Positions 35,966 to 45,386 of a DNA stretch of 64,000 bases are shown in pieces. The stretch spans positions 84,099 through 148,098 of the forward strand of contig CAZUZS010000003.1 in the NCBI GenBank assembly GCA_964624795.1, in the 5' to 3' direction. The position numbers were made by a program, and so were the translations under genes. Below the pieces are notes generated by a model. The model had not been told where the DNA came from, made no database searches, and saw nothing but the letters and a program-made list of their open reading frames with translations. The stretch comes from CAZUZS01 sp964624795. GTDB lineage: Bacteria > Calditrichota > Calditrichia > RBG-13-44-9. Position 1 is the first letter of the stretch. Every line of letters starts with the position of its first letter.

Positions 35966-37639
35966 TTAATCCGGCTGGTTATGATTCGACAGAACCGCCT
36001 GGACTACTCTTTTGGGTGTTAGCCGCCAGCTTGGTGCTTTTGGTGCCCGGATTCGCTTTTGATTCTGAATAAATTCAATCACAATTTCCCGCACTTCTTT
36101 GCTCGATTTCCAAAGAATCCTGCAGCCATATTTCCGGTATAGCTGCATTCCAGTATCGCTATTTACAACAACTTTGTAGGTCTTTTTTAAATCCAGCGGT
36201 TTGCCGATGGCATCGCTAAAAAGGCGCGTAATCCGTACTCCCGGCTTCCTGGTAATGTCAATATCGTAGGAAACACCACGCGCAGTATCATATTCCGAAG
36301 CTTCGGCATCGGGATCAACAAGTGGAACACGAACGGGATTTTCCGGGTCTAACCGGTTAAAAAATTTAGCCGACCTCTCCAAGTGATTTTTCACCTGTTT
36401 GCCGGACAACAATAAAATCATCAGAAAATTGGCGGCGGGGTAAAAGCGGTAAACATCTTTAACATGAATGACGCCGTCCGCTATTATATCAGGTGCCATG
36501 CCGGAAGAGACAAGGGAAATGTCCGCCGTGGTTGCATCTAATTGGGCGCGATGAACGATATCTACAAACCAATTCTCCTCAAAGGGAAGCTCCCGGCCAT
36601 TGCCGGGCGCGTCAACCTTCGCAATGCGACTGTTCATATACCTTATCATCTTTTCATGATATGGCTGGTATGTTTTCATGACAGGGTGGGAAGGTTTCAC
36701 ATGTCCCATTGATTCTATTTCAGCATATTTCTCATAGAGACGCCACTCATTTTCCGAATGTCGAAATTTTAGTCGAATCACACCAAGGTTACGTCCGTGG
36801 CTTCCCGCCATAACGACCAGCGGCTCTTTGACGTTCTGTTTCTTACTCTTGGGATGGCTATTATACGTCTCGTGCTCGTGACCGGCGATAATTACGTCAT
36901 ACTCGGGTTGGTTGGCAGCAATTTCCAGGCAGGGATTTTCCTCGAGGACGGATTTTTTGGACCGAATTTTTGTCGTTTCCGGATGAACTCCGGCATGAAA
37001 CAGCCCGATCAATATCCCGGTCTCTTTCCTGCCTTTGAAATAGCTTGCCCAGCCTTTTGCCGCAATCCTCATATCCTGCCAGCGTATTCCCCATTGCGCC
37101 GGTGTACTCAGGCCGGGCGGAAAGCCCGGTGTGGTTAATCCCAGCACCCCTATTGTCAGCCCATTCAATTCCCTAACCGTGAAAGGCTGAAAAAAAGACT
37201 TACCCGATTTGGTATTTGCATTTGCAGACAGAACAGGAAATTTAAATTGATCCACAATTCGTTTATAGATCTCAGGTCCCTGCTCAACATCAGCGTGACC
37301 CACAGAGGCAGCGGTATATTGCATCATGTTCATCACTGCAGCAACCGGATAAGGCGATTCTTTATCAATGTAATTGTAATAATAGTTTAAGGGAGAACCC
37401 TGAATGCTATCGCCATTATCCAGCAAAATTACATTTTCATATTTGCGGCGATATTCTTCCACACGGCCTGCAATTTTTGCCAGGCCACTGCCTGTTTTGT
37501 GGTCACGAGCATAATCAAAAGGATAAATACATCCGTGGATATCGCTGGTAAACAGGATAACAATTTGCATCTCCTGTTTGCGAAAAGACGATGAAATTAT
37601 TTTTGCGATTTTATGAAAAAGATTAACAAAAAGGATCAT
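35966..37639 (-). CDS. 5'-nucleotidase/metallophosphatase family protein with altered catalytic motif
   Basis: A 557-residue protein with the UshA/CpdB two-domain layout: an N-terminal metallophosphatase (about residues 24-290) and a C-terminal substrate-binding domain (about 320-520). Metal-site motifs are present: TSDIHG (D33, H35), NGDS (D77), LFHAG (H215) and AGHEH (H254, H256). The family's GNHE.D motif, however, reads GHADVE at residues 114-119, so the ligand Asn is His, the catalytic His is Ala, and the Asp of the dyad is Glu. Hydrolysis by the standard mechanism is doubtful. The N-terminus is weakly hydrophobic but not a clean signal peptide; an internal ATG at codon 24 is an alternative start. 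Confidence 0.85.
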   Translation of the reverse strand: MILFVNLFHKIAKIISSSFRKQEMQIVILFTSDIHGCIYPFDYARDHKTGSGLAKIAGRVEEYRRKYENVILLDNGDSIQGSPLNYYYNYIDKESPYPVAAVMNMMQYTAASVGHADVEQGPEIYKRIVDQFKFPVLSANANTKSGKSFFQPFTVRELNGLTIGVLGLTTPGFPPGLSTPAQWGIRWQDMRIAAKGWASYFKGRKETGILIGLFHAGVHPETTKIRSKKSVLEENPCLEIAANQPEYDVIIAGHEHETYNSHPKSKKQNVKEPLVVMAGSHGRNLGVIRLKFRHSENEWRLYEKYAEIESMGHVKPSHPVMKTYQPYHEKMIRYMNSRIAKVDAPGNGRELPFEENWFVDIVHRAQLDATTADISLVSSGMAPDIIADGVIHVKDVYRFYPAANFLMILLLSGKQVKNHLERSAKFFNRLDPENPVRVPLVDPDAEASEYDTARGVSYDIDITRKPGVRITRLFSDAIGKPLDLKKTYKVVVNSDTGMQLYRKYGCRILWKSSKEVREIVIEFIQNQKRIRAPKAPSWRLTPKRVVQAVLSNHNQPD

Positions 37640-37850
37640 TATGCCATCCTGGTGTAAGCAGGCTGCGAATCAGAGAATCCGCTTAATAATTCACGATCAA
37701 AAAGAGAATCATTCAGTTAACTTTTCTGTTGGCACTTCATTTTTCATATTAAGGCAAAGACACCCGCGATTGTTTCTTTGTCTCCCAAAATACGTGGGCG
37801 AGTGAATCGCAGCCCTGACTTGTCAAAGCCGCGGAAATATTATAGATTCA

Positions 37851-39710
37851 TTATTTTACTTTTAGAATCTGACCCAGATAAAATTTGATAATATTCAACT
37901 GGGAATTTACCCGTGGTTTGGAGCCAAATTTAATATTTTCGAGAATCCCTTTATATAAATCGCCTTTCTCAAGGTCATCCCGAAACTCCTGTCGACTGAT
38001 CCCGGGGCGATAGTGGCCTAACATCCACTTGCCAATATCATACCCCAACAGATGATACATATCCGGCGTTTCGTGCATTTGCTGCCGGAACCGGCTGAGG
38101 AAAGCTTTGTATTCCCAGGCTTGCGGGTCGTAGTAACCGGCGGTTACATAAATGAGCCCGTCCAGGTAAGCCCGCTGCTTCATCAACTGGTCCGGGTCGT
38201 TCCAGCCTTCGTTGCCCAGCAATGTGCATTTAATATTATGAAATGCAAACTGCGGCGCAATGTAGGGGATGTATTCAGGGTAAGTGGCGATGAACAGCCC
38301 ATCGATACCGGTGGACGACACCTGGGTAGAGTCGATATCGCGCCCGCCTTCATCGGAGAACAGAATGTCCGTCATATATTGCTTGAACTGGGCCTGTATG
38401 TCCACATCACTCAAAGTGGAATCGGCAGCTCGTGCAGAATCCCGGAACGTAATGTAAAAACCCTTCTTGCGGATAGCCTTAAACTGGCGCGACAGGTCCT
38501 GCGCATCATCATAATACCACTGCTGCTCCACCACCTCACCACCATTTTCAGTAACGGTTTCCGCAAAGCTCCTGGCGATTGTTTGGCCATATGCATCCGC
38601 CGGAGCTAAAATCGCGAACGTCTTGAATCCCAATTCCTGCACGGCATATTTGGCCAAAAATTGCCCTTTTATCTCTGCATCTGGATTTATCTGGAAGGCA
38701 TACGGACTTAACGCCGCCAATCCATTCTGAGAATTCAAAGGGCTCACATACGGATAAAATTCGTAGCGGGAAAGCAACGCCAATGTGGCAGTTTCATCAT
38801 TATCAATCGGACCGACCACTGCAAGCGGTTGGTTTTTTTCCAAAACCGGCATAGTCGTTTCAATACCTGACAGAACTTCCGGTTCCAGGGTCAGTGTATC
38901 CAGCTCTATCGATTTGGATGGGTCGCGGCTCGCCATCTCATACGCAGCATAGAAGAAACCCTGGGTGATAGCATTACTTATCGCCCTGGAGCCCTCTTGT
39001 CCGGATTTCAATAGCAAAATGCTGTTGCTCGCAATACTCGAGCCTGCACTCTGCTGGAGCAACTGTCGGGCCACATCCGCATAAAGATGATACGGATATT
39101 TCTCGATAAAATTCTCAAGCTCTTGTGTCCCTTTTTCGCGCTGACCACTCCGTATTAATTTTTGTGCCTGGACAATATCCATCAAACCGACAAATGTCTC
39201 ATCGGTGTGATTTTTGCGCAGGTCGTTGATCTCTTTTTCGGTGAGGAATTTATCCATTGTCTGGAAGACATAATCGCCCGCTTTTTCCTTCAGGCGGGAA
39301 TCGCTGGAATTGTTCATCACCCATAGCCACTCTTCCGCAGCGTCCTGGTATTTCTGCTCGCGGAAATAAATTGTTCCCATCAAAAAATGGACATCGTCCA
39401 GGTAGGCACTTTCTTTATGGACTTCAATAAAATTATTGCACACAATAAGGGCGGTGCGGTACTCCCCCAATTTATAGTAAGACTTGGCCAGCATGAGTTT
39501 TGTAGCTGTCAAAAAATGTGAAGCCGGGTATTCCTTTAAAATTTGATAAAAAGTTCGTTCCGCATTTTGGTAACGTTCCTGTTCGTACTGAGAAACCCCG
39601 TTTTTAAACATCAGGGAATCGTTCTGCTGCGCAGTGAGTACCTGGCTGGTGATTATCAGAAGGAGAAGGCTTAAAATAATCCTAAACTCTCTCAACAATT
39701 TTTCCTCCAA
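37851..39710 (-). CDS. TPR plus periplasmic-binding protein (LpoA-like penicillin-binding protein activator architecture)
   Basis: A 619-residue exported protein: signal peptide to about residue 28 (VLTAQ), no lipobox Cys. Residues about 30-230 are tetratricopeptide-like repeats (GVSQYEQERYQNAERTFYQILKEYP and following units). Residues about 235-600 are a type 1 periplasmic-binding/LivK-like domain (AVVGPIDNDETATLALLSRY, FAILAPADAYGQTIARSF, GIDGLFIATYPEYIPYIAPQ, LLGNEGWNDPDQL). LpoA, the outer-membrane activator of PBP1A, has the same TPR-plus-LivK architecture. Functional equivalence is inference: no PBP gene is nearby, and an amino-acid-binding or sensory role is possible. Confidence 0.78.
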   Translation of the reverse strand: MEEKLLREFRIILSLLLLIITSQVLTAQQNDSLMFKNGVSQYEQERYQNAERTFYQILKEYPASHFLTATKLMLAKSYYKLGEYRTALIVCNNFIEVHKESAYLDDVHFLMGTIYFREQKYQDAAEEWLWVMNNSSDSRLKEKAGDYVFQTMDKFLTEKEINDLRKNHTDETFVGLMDIVQAQKLIRSGQREKGTQELENFIEKYPYHLYADVARQLLQQSAGSSIASNSILLLKSGQEGSRAISNAITQGFFYAAYEMASRDPSKSIELDTLTLEPEVLSGIETTMPVLEKNQPLAVVGPIDNDETATLALLSRYEFYPYVSPLNSQNGLAALSPYAFQINPDAEIKGQFLAKYAVQELGFKTFAILAPADAYGQTIARSFAETVTENGGEVVEQQWYYDDAQDLSRQFKAIRKKGFYITFRDSARAADSTLSDVDIQAQFKQYMTDILFSDEGGRDIDSTQVSSTGIDGLFIATYPEYIPYIAPQFAFHNIKCTLLGNEGWNDPDQLMKQRAYLDGLIYVTAGYYDPQAWEYKAFLSRFRQQMHETPDMYHLLGYDIGKWMLGHYRPGISRQEFRDDLEKGDLYKGILENIKFGSKPRVNSQLNIIKFYLGQILKVK

Positions 39711-39964
39711 TTTACCATAAATGTGTATCTATTATTAGGCATGACAATTTAGTAGATCGATCCCGAGATGTCAACTTGAGATATTTTGAGCGACCATTGT
39801 AATCAAGCACCGGCTCATTTTACGAATTTCCAAATGGTCAACACAATTCCTCTGCTTGGGAAATGTCTCTGAATATCGACACCTGTTCAGTTCAACCGGC
39901 TCTATCAGGCTGGCAATCGCCGGACAGATTGCATTATTTTTCAAATGGATATTGCCGGCTAAGG

Positions 39965-40771
39965 TCATCCGTCTTCCTCAAATTGCCGAATCCACTCCAG
40001 GCTCTCCACTGCTTCCTGCAGATTATGGATCTCCATTATGATCGGCACTTCTATCTTATTTGCCCTGAAGAATGGAAGGTAGTCAATAGCGCCGTTTTTC
40101 ATTCCCCAGTGCAAATCCTGCTTTCCGTTATTGTTATGGGTATGAATCTCGAAAAGATAATCCCTGATCTCATTGAAATAAGGCGATATATCCAACCCCT
40201 GGAGAAATGCATGGGCCGTATCAAAAAGTGCGCCCACATTAGCATGATTGACCTTTTGTAGCATAGCAATTTGACTTTCCCAATTCGACACCATTAACCA
40301 ATTGGGATTGGGCGGTGAATTCTCAAGCGCAATCTTCACGCCGCGTCGCTCACCGTACTCCCCTAATTCCTGTAAATTTTCCACCAGATTCTGGCTGGCT
40401 ATTTCCATCAACCGGGGGATTCCTGCCGCATCGCGATGCAGCATTCCGGCATGAACCGCCATAATTTCCGCGCCGATTTCCTGGCACAGATCAAGATATT
40501 TTTTGTAGCAGTCCATGTTGGCCCGCCGCAAATAGGAATTTATGGTAGCCAAATTGACATCATAAAACGTGGAATGCACAGTCACTCTCAACCCGGAGCG
40601 GTGGATAACATCCCGGAAAAATTGCAGGTCCGGGGCAGTCAAATCTTCCGGCGAAAAGAAAGGACGTTCGCCCCGAATCTCGAGGTATTTGAGCGGATAG
40701 TCCGGCGCCATTTCCGCTACCATTTCGAAATCCTTCCGATTCTCAAAAAAACAGGTAATTCCCCAGTTCAT
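39965..40771 (-). CDS. Sugar phosphate isomerase/epimerase-like TIM-barrel protein
   Basis: A 268-residue protein of the xylose-isomerase-like/AP-endonuclease-2 superfamily. Visible barrel motifs include 'VTVHSTFYDVNLA', 'GAEIMAVHAGM', 'RRGVKIALENSPPNP' (metal-binding Glu), 'VGALFDTAHAFLQG' (Asp and His) and 'LFEIHTHNNNGKQDLHWGMKNGAIDY' (His ligands), together forming the usual divalent metal site. Substrate is unknown; members act on myo-inositol, ketoses or hydroxypyruvate. AAGGAAAG precedes the ATG. It has no functional link to its neighbours that I can see. Confidence 0.85.
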   Translation of the reverse strand: MNWGITCFFENRKDFEMVAEMAPDYPLKYLEIRGERPFFSPEDLTAPDLQFFRDVIHRSGLRVTVHSTFYDVNLATINSYLRRANMDCYKKYLDLCQEIGAEIMAVHAGMLHRDAAGIPRLMEIASQNLVENLQELGEYGERRGVKIALENSPPNPNWLMVSNWESQIAMLQKVNHANVGALFDTAHAFLQGLDISPYFNEIRDYLFEIHTHNNNGKQDLHWGMKNGAIDYLPFFRANKIEVPIIMEIHNLQEAVESLEWIRQFEEDG

Positions 40772-40913
40772 ACGGCTTTCCTTTTAATTAAAAGTAACTA
40801 TGTTTCTTCTATGATGCCAAATGAGAATCATCAATTTAATTATAATTCTGCAACAGGAAAATATTCTTCTGCCCTCCTCTTTCCCCAGTGAAATTACAGC
40901 TTGATTCTACTAC

Positions 40914-42308
40914 TTACTTTTCCCCGGTGAGTTTCGCCGGATCGAGAAGCGCATCCATCTTTTCCGCACTTAAGATGCCTTTTTCGACAACTAAATCCCG
41001 AATAGATTTGCCTTCCGATATCGCTTCTTCAATCAGTTCGGCGGTCCTCCGGTAGCCGATCTCCGGGTTGAGCACAGTCCCCAGCGCCGCTGAGCTGTGC
41101 ATGTAGTTCCGGCAACGCTCCTCATCTGCCGCAATTCCGCGGATACACTTTTCGTTGAACACCGGCAGGTAATTGACAAGCAGCCGGAAGTTTTGCAGAA
41201 TATTGTAAGCCATCAGAGGCATCATTACGTTCAACTCCATTTGCCCGGCCTGCACCGCCAAAGACACGGCGGTATCGTTCCCCACTATCTGGAAGGAAAT
41301 CATGTTCAGGCATTCCGCCATCACCGGATTGACCTTAGCAGGCATTATGGATGATCCGGGCTGGACAGCCGGCAGCTTGATTTCTGCCAGGCCGGTAGCT
41401 GGTCCCGACGAAAGTAACCGCAAATCGTTGGCGATACGGATAAATTCCAAGGCCAGGTTGCGAAGCCCGGCAGACATTGCCGCCACTGCCTGCCGGCTCT
41501 GCATGGCCTCACGTAAGTCCGGGGCAGGTCGCAAATCCAGGCCCGTTAACTGCGAAAGTGTTCTGACTATTTCCGCCTGGTAGCCTTTCGGTGTGTTCAA
41601 CCCGGTTCCGGCGGCGGTGCCGCCAATCGGCAATTCCAGGAGCTCGTTGGCTGCCGATTGCAGCAACCGGATCGATCTCCGTAACGCTTGTCCGTACGCC
41701 CGAAACTCCTGACCAAGACGAACAGGCACGGCATCCTGAAGGTGTGTCCTGCCCGATTTCAGAATTTGGTGAAATTCTTCCCCTTTTTTCTCGAATGAGG
41801 AAGCCAGGTATGCCAGGATGGGTTTCAATTCATTCCACCGTTCCAGCGCTGAAATTTGAATGGCTGTCGGGAAGGTGTCGTTGGTGGATTGTGACATGTT
41901 CACATGGTCGTTGGGATGGAGCGATCTGTAATCACCGAGCTTTTTGCCCATGATTTCCAGCGCCCGGTTAGCGATCACTTCATTCATATTCATGTTGAAG
42001 CTGGTTCCGGCGCCAGCCTGGAATACATCCACTACGAACTGATCATCAAGATTCCCGGAAATGACTTCATCTGCGGCTTGTTCAATAGCCTTGCTGCGCT
42101 CATCATCCAGCGCACCCAGCCGGTGGTTCACCTGGCAGGCCGCCTTCTTGATCAAGCCATAAGACCGGATAAATGCACGGTCTTCCTTTATTCCGCTCAC
42201 CGGGAAATTTTCCACCGCCCGCAGTGTCTGGACACCATAATAGACATCATCGGGAACTGGTTTATCCCCCAGCGAATCGTGCTCCATCCGTGTTTTTTGC
42301 GCTGACAT
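40914..42308 (-). CDS. aspA: Aspartate ammonia-lyase (aspartase/fumarase superfamily)
   Basis: A 464-residue lyase making fumarate, most likely from aspartate. The N-terminal 'RMEHDSLGDKPVPDDVYYGVQTLRAVENFPVSG', the 'VFQAGAGTSFNMNMNEVIANRALE' stretch and 'HPNDHVNMSQSTNDTFPTAI' are shared by aspartases and class II fumarases; the ND.VN.SQSTND segment supplies substrate-binding residues. The flexible-loop signature GSSIMPAKVNP is intact with its catalytic Ser. The start EHD.LG and YYG..T.RA favour aspartase, but fumarase C cannot be excluded without alignment. GGAGGAGGG precedes the ATG. Confidence 0.85.
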   Translation of the reverse strand: MSAQKTRMEHDSLGDKPVPDDVYYGVQTLRAVENFPVSGIKEDRAFIRSYGLIKKAACQVNHRLGALDDERSKAIEQAADEVISGNLDDQFVVDVFQAGAGTSFNMNMNEVIANRALEIMGKKLGDYRSLHPNDHVNMSQSTNDTFPTAIQISALERWNELKPILAYLASSFEKKGEEFHQILKSGRTHLQDAVPVRLGQEFRAYGQALRRSIRLLQSAANELLELPIGGTAAGTGLNTPKGYQAEIVRTLSQLTGLDLRPAPDLREAMQSRQAVAAMSAGLRNLALEFIRIANDLRLLSSGPATGLAEIKLPAVQPGSSIMPAKVNPVMAECLNMISFQIVGNDTAVSLAVQAGQMELNVMMPLMAYNILQNFRLLVNYLPVFNEKCIRGIAADEERCRNYMHSSAALGTVLNPEIGYRRTAELIEEAISEGKSIRDLVVEKGILSAEKMDALLDPAKLTGEK

Positions 42309-42640
42309 TTTCCCTCCTCCATATTTCTTTTTTTAAGATACGGCAGACAAACATATTTTGCCTTCTTCCCAAAACCGGCACTCTCTCTAACGATCATGGT
42401 CGAATCCTGTTCAGATTGATGCTTTCACATCAAATTGAAATCGCAGTATTAAACAAGCAGATGATTTCCACTGCCTGAAAAGATTGCTTTGCGTGCATTG
42501 TGCAAATTTTTTGCTTAATTTGACGTTTGATAAACGTGTTAGCGGAAACCAGCTTGTCCTGGGGCTGAATACCATATCCTTTATGCAAGCCAATTATTTT
42601 GAAGGGTTTGTGCCAAACCGTGCCGGATAAAAGAGGATTT
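42309..42640. other. Divergent intergenic region aspA/methyltransferase
   Basis: 332 bp with promoters expected in both directions. No specific element is identified. The stretch around 42490-42530 is A/T-rich. An in-frame ATG at 42599 upstream of the methyltransferase is not favoured as its start. Confidence 0.45.
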
Positions 42641-43336
42641 ATGAAGCAGGATAAAAAGCAGCAGTATTACGACCAGATTTACACTTCAGCCGAAAAATAT
42701 CGCACACATTACAAAGATTCTATCTATTTTGTTCTGTGGACGCAAGCTATCCAATTTATTCGCGAAATGCCGTCTCCCAAAATCCTTGAGGTTGGATGCG
42801 GCACCGGGCAGTTTGCCCAATATCTTTTTGACCAAGGCTATCGGGACTATCACGGCTTTGACTTTTCGCCGGAAGCGATAAAAATCGCAAAAAGAAGTGT
42901 CAATCAACAGTTCGACGTAGGGGATGCATTGAGCCGGGACTCCTACACCCCCGACTACAACCTGGTAATCGCACAGGAGATACTTGAACATATCCGGGAT
43001 GATTTTGGCATTCTGCGAAATATTAAAGAAGGTTCAGCCATTATTTTTTCCCTTCCAACCTTTGATGATCCTGCGCATTTTCGCTGGTTTTTAAAACCAC
43101 GGGAAATCGAAAAACGATATTTTCGCCTCATCGATATCCGAAAAATTATCCGGATTCACGACTGGTTTATTTGCTGGGGGATCATCGGGAAATATGAGCC
43201 CAACCTGCTTCATGCGATTTTTAAAACGCGCAGGAAAATTGATCCGGCCTTCATCAAAGACATCGTGAAGGAAATGCTGCCCGCCTGGCTTCGCAGACTT
43301 CTCAAATCCATGATGGGGACTGGAAAAACCAACTAG
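42641..43336 (+). CDS. Class I SAM-dependent methyltransferase
   Basis: I start at the ATG at 42641 (231 aa), which has AGAGGA at good spacing; an upstream in-frame ATG at 42599 lacks one. The Rossmann core is clear: motif I 'ILEVGCGTGQFAQYL', motif II 'DYHGFDFSPEAIKIA', and a motif around 'LVIAQEILEHI' with the family's acidic/His turn. The C-terminal third (FSLPTFDDPAHFRWFLKPREIEKRYF...) resembles UbiE/COQ5-like or glycan/lipid methyltransferases. Substrate unknown. It is transcribed alone. Confidence 0.88.
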   Translation: MKQDKKQQYYDQIYTSAEKYRTHYKDSIYFVLWTQAIQFIREMPSPKILEVGCGTGQFAQYLFDQGYRDYHGFDFSPEAIKIAKRSVNQQFDVGDALSRDSYTPDYNLVIAQEILEHIRDDFGILRNIKEGSAIIFSLPTFDDPAHFRWFLKPREIEKRYFRLIDIRKIIRIHDWFICWGIIGKYEPNLLHAIFKTRRKIDPAFIKDIVKEMLPAWLRRLLKSMMGTGKTN

Positions 43337-43505
43337 TATTTTAGTGCTCTCGAAATGCGTTTAGGAGAAGGAAAAATCGCTCCCCGATGGACAAAAAGTA
43401 TTTAAAAATCAAACCGCATGTCCGTCCAGAATGAAATGTATTTTTGTTTCAATTACCCATTTTTGAGATAACTTCCCAGAGGCATTAATAGATGGAGTTA
43501 AAATC

Positions 43506-43913
43506 ATGAATAAGAAAAATTCTCTCACTGCAATCATCTTTCTTGTATTTATGGCAATTTGCCTGCTGATTTCAGATCACCGGCAGGGGACTTGGAAGCC
43601 AACTGAGATAGGACCAAATGATTGGTTTTTGAATCAGCGAGCGCATCCGCAGGGGGAAATCCGGTTCGAGGGCTACCAGCGTGCGCTCCGGCAATCACGG
43701 CAAATGAAGCTGGCTGCTGCAGGCAAAACGGGATCATGGGAGTCTGCCGGCCCGACCAACATTGGCGGCCGCATTTCGGACGTAGAAATGTCACCCACCG
43801 GCTTCGATACGATTTATGCCGGGGCAGCATCCGGCGGCGTATATTTATCGAATGAGATCAGGCGGTCGGGTTTTGGCCCGCCGCCTGTCGCTTGTGAAAT
43901 AAAAACGGGTTAA
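43506..43913 (+). pseudogene. Truncated N-terminus of a BNR/sortilin-repeat (VPS10-like) exported protein
   Basis: The 135-residue frame has a signal-like N-terminus (MNKKNSLTAIIFLVFMAICLL), a propeptide-like region, and then 'GSWESAGPTNIGGRISDVEMSPTGFDTIYAGAASGGVYLS'. That is the typical first blade of large beta-propeller proteins (WD40/BNR/sortilin-like) common in the FCB group, which usually continue with 'K.TDGG.TW' for many hundreds of residues. Here the sequence leaves the pattern right after GGVYLS and stops 20 codons later. A nine-base inverted repeat (GGCGGTCGG / CCGACCGCC) lies at the break. I interpret it as a deletion remnant; a real short secreted protein is less likely. Confidence 0.7.
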
Positions 43914-43947
43914 CTGATTGTTTTTGAAGTTTTCCGGGCCGACCGCC
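43861..43947. repeat. Inverted repeat at the truncated BNR gene end
   Basis: GGCGGTCGG at 43861-43869 and CCGACCGCC at 43939-43947 are perfect inverted copies 69 bases apart, straddling the stop of the truncated gene and lying between two convergent genes. It could be a terminator-like structure or a scar of the event that deleted the rest of the gene. Confidence 0.55.
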
Positions 43948-43980
43948 AGCGCGGAAACAGAAAATATTAGCCCGGATTTT

Positions 43981-45366
43981 TTAGTAGGCTGTACCCATAA
44001 CGCTCATCTGAACATCGCCGTTGGGACCACTGGTGGAAACTTTTACCGAAACCTGGTTTGCCATCACTGAGTCCGGAACAGCATCCATTAGTGTAAACGA
44101 GAAGTTTGTCCAGGAACGGCTTTGTGTATCGGGGAGCGTCAGGCTTACATCTCCTACCGCCTTCACGCTGCCGGATTCTACACCTACCGTTATCTTTGTG
44201 CCGCCCGCCAGGGGATTATTATTCTGGTCGCGAACCGTAAAATTAAATGTCTGACTGCCACCGTTTGGAACGTAAACCGAGGTCGGAGTAACCGAAAGCT
44301 GGGCAATTCCCGAAAACAGCACAATAGCATCTGCTTCAATCATATTCAGATTTTCGTCTGCGGTACGGGCGTAAACAGTTGCAAAGCCTGGTCCCAGCAG
44401 AGGATGATTAGGACGTGGTTCTGCCGAAATCAGATCCACACCGGCTTCACCGAACTCGTTAGTAGCCGCCGAGCCGCTGATAATGCCGCCGGTTGTTGTA
44501 TAATAAACAATGGTCTCCGGCCGCACCGGGTTGCCATATTTATCTCCGACATAAGCCGTAATCCCATCCCGCAATCCAAAAATATTATAGCCTGGGAAAT
44601 TCAGCATTTCCACAGCGAGGCTGAAATGGAGTGAATCCGGCAGTCCGCCGTGAATGGCAAGCGCCACCGGCAACGAGCGGATGGTTTTGCCGTTGAGATC
44701 TACCTCCGCCATTATCTGTACCGCACCGGCAATCAGGCCGCTAAAAAGGTTTACGCTGACCCGACCATTATTGGCAGTTTTGCCGCTGGCCGGGGAGAGG
44801 AATTCTCCGCCGCCGGGCGATGAGCCCAGCCGGAATTGCACGGTCACCGCGTGATCCAGGTCGACCGGGATGCCGCTGGAGTCCTGCACCTCGAAAACCA
44901 GCTCGGCGGTTTCCGGGGAACCGCTTTCGTGCACCCCAATGCTGGGAACAGATTGCGAAACAAGAACAATGGCCGCCGCCTCGCTGCTAACCACAGGCGT
45001 CCCGGCGGTTGGCATTAATTTAAACAGCGGCACTGATATCGTGCGGCCCGGAACCACCAGAATCGTGGAACTGTCCGACCGGAAACTTTCCTTATAAACA
45101 CTTACCCGGATATTAAATGTCTGATCGGTTTCAAATTCGAAACTGAATTTGCCTTCCGAATCGGTGAGCAAGGTGGTTTCCGGGGAGTAGTTGCGAATTC
45201 GAACCACGGCGCTGTCTACCGGGGTGTCGGTTTCTGCATTAATCACCTGTCCCTTTAAGACCACCACTTGCTTTCCGTCATCCTTTGAATCGGTTGGCGA
45301 ATCGCAACTCCAGATCCCGGCAAAAAGAACCGCCAGAAAAAATATGAAGTATGAATTTCTATTCAT
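43981..45366 (-). CDS. Ig-like repeat lipoprotein linked to the pilus locus
   Basis: I start at 45366 (MNRNSYF, 461 aa): GGAG precedes it at good spacing and the resulting leader ends in a lipobox-like IWSC, Cys around residue 21. Residues about 32-105 form a carboxypeptidase-regulatory-like domain (LKGQVINAETDTPVDSAVVRIRNYSPETTLLTDSEGKFSFEF). Residues about 145-330 and 340-460 contain bacterial Ig-like (Big_1/invasin type) repeats with 'TVQFRLGSSPGGGEF..P..G.T..NGRVSV' and 'VRDQNNNPLAGGTKITV'. It directly follows the secretin gene and is the last gene of the pilus-like operon. It may be a secretin-associated outer-membrane protein or a surface adhesin. Confidence 0.8.
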   Translation of the reverse strand: MNRNSYFIFFLAVLFAGIWSCDSPTDSKDDGKQVVVLKGQVINAETDTPVDSAVVRIRNYSPETTLLTDSEGKFSFEFETDQTFNIRVSVYKESFRSDSSTILVVPGRTISVPLFKLMPTAGTPVVSSEAAAIVLVSQSVPSIGVHESGSPETAELVFEVQDSSGIPVDLDHAVTVQFRLGSSPGGGEFLSPASGKTANNGRVSVNLFSGLIAGAVQIMAEVDLNGKTIRSLPVALAIHGGLPDSLHFSLAVEMLNFPGYNIFGLRDGITAYVGDKYGNPVRPETIVYYTTTGGIISGSAATNEFGEAGVDLISAEPRPNHPLLGPGFATVYARTADENLNMIEADAIVLFSGIAQLSVTPTSVYVPNGGSQTFNFTVRDQNNNPLAGGTKITVGVESGSVKAVGDVSLTLPDTQSRSWTNFSFTLMDAVPDSVMANQVSVKVSTSGPNGDVQMSVMGTAY

Positions 45367-45386
45367 CTTATTGACTCCATTCATAT

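Noticed and set aside
42599..42640. Upstream ATG extension of the methyltransferase
   Set aside because: The downstream ATG at 42641 has AGAGGA at good spacing, while 42599 has none; the extension is not conserved-looking.
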